From Sandaracinaceae bacterium (GTDB taxonomy: Bacteria > Myxococcota_A > Polyangia > Polyangiales > Houyiibacteriaceae): 64,000 nt of DNA. The notes under the pieces were generated by a model. It searched no databases. It worked only from the letters and a program-made list of their open reading frames with translations, and had not been told where the DNA came from. How positions within the stretch are numbered: position 1 is the first letter of the stretch; every line of letters begins with the position of its first letter. The DNA is taken from contig JACKEI010000002.1 of NCBI GenBank assembly GCA_020633075.1, positions 310,001-374,000 on the forward strand, read 5' to 3'. Both the position numbers and the translations under genes were made by a program. Below, one piece after another: positions 59,467-64,000 of the stretch.

Positions 59467-60372
59467 TCACACCCATGGGAGGGGTGCGCGGGGTCCGTGG
59501 GCAGCGTCGAGCGCTACCGAGAGATCGGCGCGCTCGCTCATGGTGCAGAGCGCCCAGCGGGTGACGCGCTCGAAGCGCTGCATGAAGGCGGAGACTTCGA
59601 CGTCGGACATGCCCCCACGCCCCGTCGCGCGCAGGACGTGCTCCTGCTCGAGGCGCTGCGCGCAGGAGACCTCGAACGACTCCACCATCAGGGCCAGGAG
59701 CCAGTCGACGCGCCGCGCGAGGGTGGCGTAGTCATGGGCCAAGCGGTGGTTCACGCACCGACGGAAGCGCCCACCCGGGTCCTCGGCGGTCTCGAGCGCG
59801 TTGCACGCGATCAGCAGCCGCTCCGGGGGCTCGGCGGGCACGCCCAGGCACCAGCCCTCGAGGATGACCACGTCGACCGGCGCTCGCAGCCGTAGCGCTG
59901 TGGGGGCCCGGTCGTCCTGGGCCTTGTCGAAGCGGGGGACGGCGACCTCGTGGTCGCCATGCGGACCGGGCGCGAGCAGCGCGTCGACCGTCCGCAGCAG
60001 CAACGGGATGTCATGTGTGCCGGGCACGCCGCGGGTCGCGAAGAGAGGGTGCAGGCGTGCGGCGACGCGCAGTCGGTGAGCGCGCGTGAGGTAGAAGTCG
60101 TCCAGCGAGAGCGCCACCGCATTCAAGCCCGCGTGCGCCCGGAGCAGCTGCGCCAGGCTGCTGGCGAGCGTGGTCTTGCCGCTGCCCTGCGCCCCGTAGA
60201 CCCCGATCACGCGGGCGCCGCGCGCGTGCTGGGCCAGCACCGCGTTGGCGATGGGGGCTAGCAGCTCCCGCGCGAAGCGCTCCCGAGCGGGACCTTCGGG
60301 GACGGCGACGGCCGAGGCCTGAGTCGCCGCCAGCGCGGCCTCTTCGAGCGCTGCGCGTGCCGTCGGGGTCAT
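59467..60372 (-). CDS. P-loop kinase, D-glycerate 3-kinase-like
   Basis: About 301 residues. The Walker A is VIGVYGAQGSGKTTLASSLA; the motifs LSLDDFYLTRAHRLRVA, HPLFATRGVPGTHDIPLL, VPRFDKAQDDRAP and VILEGWCLGVP match the plant/yeast-type glycerate kinase and YGR205W group. It would phosphorylate D-glycerate to 3-phosphoglycerate. The ATG at 60372 is used; an ATG at 60444 is possible. It lies 32 bases upstream of the RCC1 gene on the same strand. Confidence 0.82.
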   Translation of the reverse strand: MTPTARAALEEAALAATQASAVAVPEGPARERFARELLAPIANAVLAQHARGARVIGVYGAQGSGKTTLASSLAQLLRAHAGLNAVALSLDDFYLTRAHRLRVAARLHPLFATRGVPGTHDIPLLLRTVDALLAPGPHGDHEVAVPRFDKAQDDRAPTALRLRAPVDVVILEGWCLGVPAEPPERLLIACNALETAEDPGGRFRRCVNHRLAHDYATLARRVDWLLALMVESFEVSCAQRLEQEHVLRATGRGGMSDVEVSAFMQRFERVTRWALCTMSERADLSVALDAAHGPRAPLPWV

Positions 60373-60473
60373 CGTGCGGGCAGCGTACCACGCCGTCCCC
60401 CGGGTGGGCGTCCCGCCGCCCCTTTCGCGCTTCTCGTTTGTCATGCACCGTGGGCACGGAGTAAGACGACGCC

Positions 60474-61973
60474 ATGCACACGCCTCCTAGTCGCCGGGCC
60501 CCTCGCGCCCATGACACCCGCTCCGCCGTGCTGGCGCTGACGCTCGCGCTGCTGTGGGCGCCTCTCTCGGCCTGCGTCAGCCAGCTCTACCCGGTGCCCC
60601 CAGCGGCGGCCGCGCCGCTCACGCAGATGCCGGCGGACATCCCGGTGGAGGCGTCCACGGTCCAGCTGGTCGTGCCGGTGGACTTCCAGGAGCTCAATCG
60701 CCTGATGAACGAGAGCCTGCCCACCGAGATCGCGGCGCTGCGCAACATCACCATCGCGTCGGGGCTCACCGGCTCGTTCCGCTTGGCGCGGACCGGCAAC
60801 GCGGTCCTGCTCGCGACGCAAGGGCGCCTGCAGATCATCTTGCCCTTCACGCTCGACATCGAGGCGACCTACGCGACGCGCGTGCTCGGCTTCCCGGTCG
60901 GGCACACGGAGCGCGCCTCCACCTCCTTCGCCATCCGCATCGACACGCGGCTGGCAGCCAACGACGCGTGGGAGGCGACCAGCGAGTCGACCGTGGACTA
61001 TCAGATCGCCAACGCCGAGATGGGCATCGGCCCAGCGCGCTTCGACGTGCGGCGGCTGTTGGACGGACAGCTGCGCCCCTATGTCAACTCGCTGCGCGAC
61101 ATCATCGACCAGCGCCTGGGCAGCGCGCTCGACCTGCGCGGGCGGATGGAGCGGCTCTGGCCGCGTGTGCTCCAGCCCATCCAGGTGATGGAGGACCCGT
61201 CGCTCTACATCCAGCTCGAGCCGGTGGAGGTGCAGTGGGTGCGGCCGCGCATGGACAGCGGCGCGTTCATGTTCGGGCTCGGCATCGCCGCCCGCGTGCG
61301 CAGCTACATGGGCGCCCCGCCGGAGCTGCCCGTGGTGCCGCCGCTGCCCGCGCTGCGTGAGGTGCCCGCCATGGCCAACGCCTTCCACCTCAACGTCCCC
61401 ATGCAGGTCCCCTTCTCCGAGCTCACCGCGCACGCGCAGGCAGAGCTCGTGGGGACCGAGCGCTTGCTCGACTCGGGCGCCACCATCCGGATCAACAGCG
61501 TGGACCTACGCGGGGCCACGGACGGCCGCATCCACATCCTCTGCGGCATCACGGCGCACAAGGGCATCCTGCGCTCCGCCGAGGGGACGCTGCACATGAT
61601 CGGTGTTCCGCGCTACGACCCAGCCACGCGCATCCTGCGCTTCGAGGACGTCGCGTACGACCTCGACACGCGCAACGTCCTGCTGCGCATGGCCAGCTGG
61701 GCCATGCACGACGACTTCCTCGCGGGCGTGCAGGCCGCCCTCGAGTTCGACATCGGCGAGTCCCTCGACGGAACGATGGCCTCGGTCAACGAGAACGCCG
61801 CCAACCTAGAGGTCTCCGAACAGCTCACCCTGCACGTGGCGCTGACGCGCGTGGACATCGGGCCCGTGCTGGTGAGCGATCAGAGCATCGTGATCGTGGG
61901 TCTTGCCGACGGCACCGTCAGCGCGGACGTGTCCCTCTTCGGTCGCCGCCTGGACGTGGTCCCGGCCAACTGA
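60474..61973 (+). CDS. DUF4403 family lipoprotein
   Basis: A 499-residue protein with a lipoprotein signal (LALTLALLWAPLSAC, lipobox LSAC). The mature part has the DUF4403 pattern: STVQLVVPVDFQELNRLMNESLPTEI at the N terminus, a beta-rich tubular-looking core, and FELT-like repeats (FSELTAHAQAELVG). The fold is thought to be TULIP-like, i.e. a lipid-binding tube; the function is unproven. It sits in the outer or inner membrane facing the periplasm by its signal. Confidence 0.85.
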   Translation: MHTPPSRRAPRAHDTRSAVLALTLALLWAPLSACVSQLYPVPPAAAAPLTQMPADIPVEASTVQLVVPVDFQELNRLMNESLPTEIAALRNITIASGLTGSFRLARTGNAVLLATQGRLQIILPFTLDIEATYATRVLGFPVGHTERASTSFAIRIDTRLAANDAWEATSESTVDYQIANAEMGIGPARFDVRRLLDGQLRPYVNSLRDIIDQRLGSALDLRGRMERLWPRVLQPIQVMEDPSLYIQLEPVEVQWVRPRMDSGAFMFGLGIAARVRSYMGAPPELPVVPPLPALREVPAMANAFHLNVPMQVPFSELTAHAQAELVGTERLLDSGATIRINSVDLRGATDGRIHILCGITAHKGILRSAEGTLHMIGVPRYDPATRILRFEDVAYDLDTRNVLLRMASWAMHDDFLAGVQAALEFDIGESLDGTMASVNENAANLEVSEQLTLHVALTRVDIGPVLVSDQSIVIVGLADGTVSADVSLFGRRLDVVPAN

Positions 61974-62063
61974 CGCATCTCGGCGGGCCACGACGCGACA
62001 GCTCACGGGGCTGTCACGCTGGCCCCGTGAGCTCTCCGACTGGCACGGCCCGCAGGCGGCTCG

Positions 62064-63215
62064 CTAGGCCGCCAGCGGTGCGCGCTGGGGCGCACGCGCC
62101 GTGGTGGCCTGCGCTGCGGCCTCGGCAACCTGCGTGGCAGCGCGGGGTGCGACCGCCGGCCCGGGCAGCGACAGGCGCAAGAGGCGCCGTGCCACGCTGC
62201 CCAGCTGCTTCGGGAAGCTGCCCGTGTTGTACGTCTGGCCGTAGCGCTCGCACAGCTCGCGCACGCGCGGGGCCATCTCGGGGTAGCGGGCGGCCGGGAT
62301 GTCCGGAAAGAGGTGGTGCTCGATCTGGTGGCTCAGGTGCCCCGTGAGCACGTGCATGGCCGTGCTGCCCTCGATGTTGGCGGAGCCGTTGAGCTGCCGG
62401 ACGTACCACTGACCGCGAGACTCGTTCGCGACCTCGTCCTCCGTGTAGACGCGCACGCCCTCCGGGAAGTGGCCGCAGAAGATGACCGCGAAGGTCCAGA
62501 GGTTGCGCGCACCGTTGGCCAGCAAGTTGCCGAAGGCGACGCGCGGGGCGTTGCCGAGCGCCAGCGCCGGGTAGAGCACGTAGTCCTTGGCGAGCTGCCA
62601 GCCGGCCTTCTGCACGAAGGGCAGCGCGCGCTTCGCGAAGGGCAGGAAGGGCTCCTTGCCCTCGATCACGTCCGGGATGCGCAGGTCGTGCGCGCCCACG
62701 CCCCACTGGAACAGGAGCGCCAGGAGCGCAGCCCCGACCGGCTGCGTGATGTGGCGCGGCTCCCAAGGCTGCTCGGGGGTCACGCGCAAGAAGCCGTAGC
62801 CCACGTCGCGGTCCTTCCCGAGGATGTTGGTGAAGGTGTGGTGCTCGTAGTTGTGCGAGTGCCGCCAGTCCTCGCTCGTGCAGACGGTGTCCCACTCGTA
62901 GGCGTGGGAGTCGAGGGCCGGGTCGCGCGTCCAGTCGTACTGGCCGTGCATCACATTGTGGCCGATCTCCATGTTGTCCAGGATCTTGGCCAGGGCGAGC
63001 GCGCTCACGCCGCCCACGAAGCTGAGGGGCCCGAAGCCGACGTGCAGCAGCACGCGGCCGGTGACCTCGCTCAGGTTGGCCACACGGATGACCTCGCGGA
63101 TGTGCCTGAGGTCGCGCTCGCCGAGGTCGGCGACGACCTCCTGCCGCAGCGCGTCGAGCTCACGGCCGAAGGCGTCGGCTTCTTCGCGGGAGAGGGTTCT
63201 ACTTGGACGGGTCAT
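62064..63215 (-). CDS. Acyl-lipid/acyl-CoA fatty acid desaturase (DesA3-like)
   Basis: A 383-residue membrane di-iron desaturase. The three His boxes are complete: HNVMH, HSHNYEHH and HQIEHH. Layout and neighbour recall mycobacterial DesA3 (Rv3229c), which with its reductase Rv3230c makes oleoyl-CoA. It starts 30 bases after the ferredoxin-reductase gene, so the two are co-transcribed. The tail (about 45 residues) is Ala-rich and not conserved. Confidence 0.92.
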   Translation of the reverse strand: MTRPSRTLSREEADAFGRELDALRQEVVADLGERDLRHIREVIRVANLSEVTGRVLLHVGFGPLSFVGGVSALALAKILDNMEIGHNVMHGQYDWTRDPALDSHAYEWDTVCTSEDWRHSHNYEHHTFTNILGKDRDVGYGFLRVTPEQPWEPRHITQPVGAALLALLFQWGVGAHDLRIPDVIEGKEPFLPFAKRALPFVQKAGWQLAKDYVLYPALALGNAPRVAFGNLLANGARNLWTFAVIFCGHFPEGVRVYTEDEVANESRGQWYVRQLNGSANIEGSTAMHVLTGHLSHQIEHHLFPDIPAARYPEMAPRVRELCERYGQTYNTGSFPKQLGSVARRLLRLSLPGPAVAPRAATQVAEAAAQATTARAPQRAPLAA

Positions 63216-63245
63216 GCTGAACTCCGATGAAAAAAGGGGGTTGGG

Positions 63246-64000
63246 CTACGCGAGGTCGAGCTTCAGGTCCGAGTGCGCGCGCGTGATGCACAGCTGGATC
63301 TCTTGGTCCGGCGCGCTCGAGAGCTCGCCGCTCAGGAGGTTTTCGACGGTGCCGCTCTGCTTGGTGCAGCGGCAGGTGTGGCAGATGCCGACGCGGCAGC
63401 CGTGTGCGGGGCGCTCGCCAGCGCGCTCGAGCTGCTCCAGCAAGGAACCGGGCCCGCGTGCGATCACGGCGCGCTCCGAGCGCAGCAGCGTCACCTGGAC
63501 GGGTTCCCCTGGCGAGACGCTCGGCGTGTGCGCCGGCGCCGCGACGAAGGCCTCGCGCTTCAGGTGGCCAGCGGCGCCGGCTGCGTCGAACAGCTGCTCG
63601 ACGCGGTCCATCATGGGTCCCGGCCCGCACTGGAACGCTGCCCGCGATGCATAGTCCGGCACCAGCGCCGTGAAGCGGGCCTCGTCGAAGCCGCGCGGGG
63701 CACCCGGCTCGTCGTCGAGGCAGAGGTGGAGGCGGAAGTCCGGCTGGGTGCGGGCCAGGTGCGCGAGCTCGCGGCCGAAGATGACGTCTGCTGCCGAGCG
63801 TGCGTAGTGCACCCAGACCACGTCACGGAGCGCTCCACGCTGCACCAGGTCGCGGGCCATGGACATCAGGGGGGTGATGCCGCTGCCGCCGCTCACGAAG
63901 AGCAGCGGGCCCGTGACGTCTGTGGGCAGCACGAAGTCCCCGCTCGGGGCGCCCAGCCCCAGGATCGCGCCCACGTCCACGTGGTCGTGCAGCCAGGTGG
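63246..64000 (-). CDS. Ferredoxin reductase/oxidoreductase for the desaturase (5'-truncated by window)
   Basis: The 3' part of a flavin reductase fused to a [2Fe-2S] domain. The frame is open to base 64000 (TWLHDHVDVGAIL...), so the N-terminal flavin domain lies outside. Visible are the NAD-binding segment LLFVSGGSGITPLMSMARDL, the FQCGPGPMMDRVEQL motif and the plant-type ferredoxin ligands GCRVGICHTCRC...QLCI. It matches Rv3230c-type electron donors. The desaturase gene follows 30 bases downstream. Confidence 0.9.
   Translation of the reverse strand, partial: TWLHDHVDVGAILGLGAPSGDFVLPTDVTGPLLFVSGGSGITPLMSMARDLVQRGALRDVVWVHYARSAADVIFGRELAHLARTQPDFRLHLCLDDEPGAPRGFDEARFTALVPDYASRAAFQCGPGPMMDRVEQLFDAAGAAGHLKREAFVAAPAHTPSVSPGEPVQVTLLRSERAVIARGPGSLLEQLERAGERPAHGCRVGICHTCRCTKQSGTVENLLSGELSSAPDQEIQLCITRAHSDLKLDLA

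Overview
The window is GC-rich bacterial chromosome with short intergenic gaps and frequent 1-4 base gene overlaps. The gene content points to a myxobacterium-like deltaproteobacterium (Myxococcota; a Polyangia/Sandaracinus-type lineage is my guess). Pointers are a Ser/Thr kinase, two PP2C phosphatases (one fused to a cyclic-nucleotide-binding domain), a large TPR protein, a Roadblock protein, an RCC1-propeller protein, a hybrid histidine kinase and a eukaryote-like C14-sterol reductase. No insertion sequence, prophage or CRISPR array was seen. No gap between genes exceeds about 300 bases except 25705-26088, if the small gene called there is not real.

Layout. 1-3656: an operon cut by the window edge, with an unknown protein, a ClpA/ClpB-like AAA+ ATPase with a degenerate first ATPase module and no second pore loop, and a small membrane-anchored protein. 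3720-6731: a thioredoxin-fold DUF255 protein and a degenerate M29-aminopeptidase-like protein. 6775-13940: a compact seven-gene minus-strand operon matching the last steps of bacterial steroid breakdown (rings C and D, the HIP pathway): echA20, ipdA, ipdB, ipdC, a paired acyl-CoA dehydrogenase and a fadA6-like thiolase. Its promoter carries a palindrome that fits the published KstR operator consensus. 14135-18015: a Tat-exported HiPIP, a CBS protein, a ZIP/SO_0444 metal-transporter fusion with a His-rich tail, and a TetR regulator. 18061-23917: a TPR protein, then roadblock-aroQ-accB-accC. 24072-25704: two SCP2-like sterol/lipid-carrier proteins and an enoyl-CoA hydratase, overlapping.

26089-27142: a tRNA-Leu with the unusual anticodon AAG, having its own promoter and terminator, then a Fur-box-preceded bfd gene and bfr. 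27182-37444: a lipoprotein, PP2C, cysteine desulfurase, a DUF455/ATP-grasp pair, PurU, an AraC regulator, DUF445, a Nudix hydrolase and a Ser/Thr kinase. 37441-43829: an O-acetylation locus (AlgI-like MBOAT and two paralogous SGNH proteins). 43823-47713: a three-gene operon of GMC oxidoreductase, extended SDR and C14-sterol reductase. 47826-64000: hybrid kinase, pgi, outer-membrane protein, glutathione peroxidase, PP2C-cNMP, two SDRs, TesB, RCC1 protein, a glycerate-kinase-like protein, DUF4403, and a desaturase with its ferredoxin reductase (cut by the right edge).

The unifying theme is lipid and sterol chemistry: sterol-ring degradation, sterol carriers, sterol reduction, acetyl-CoA carboxylase, thioesterase and desaturase lie within 64 kb. 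Whether the organism makes sterols, eats steroids, or both cannot be settled from this window. The upstream genes for sterol synthesis (squalene epoxidase, oxidosqualene cyclase, CYP51) and for the earlier steroid-degradation steps (fadD3, ipdF, kst/hsa genes) are not here.
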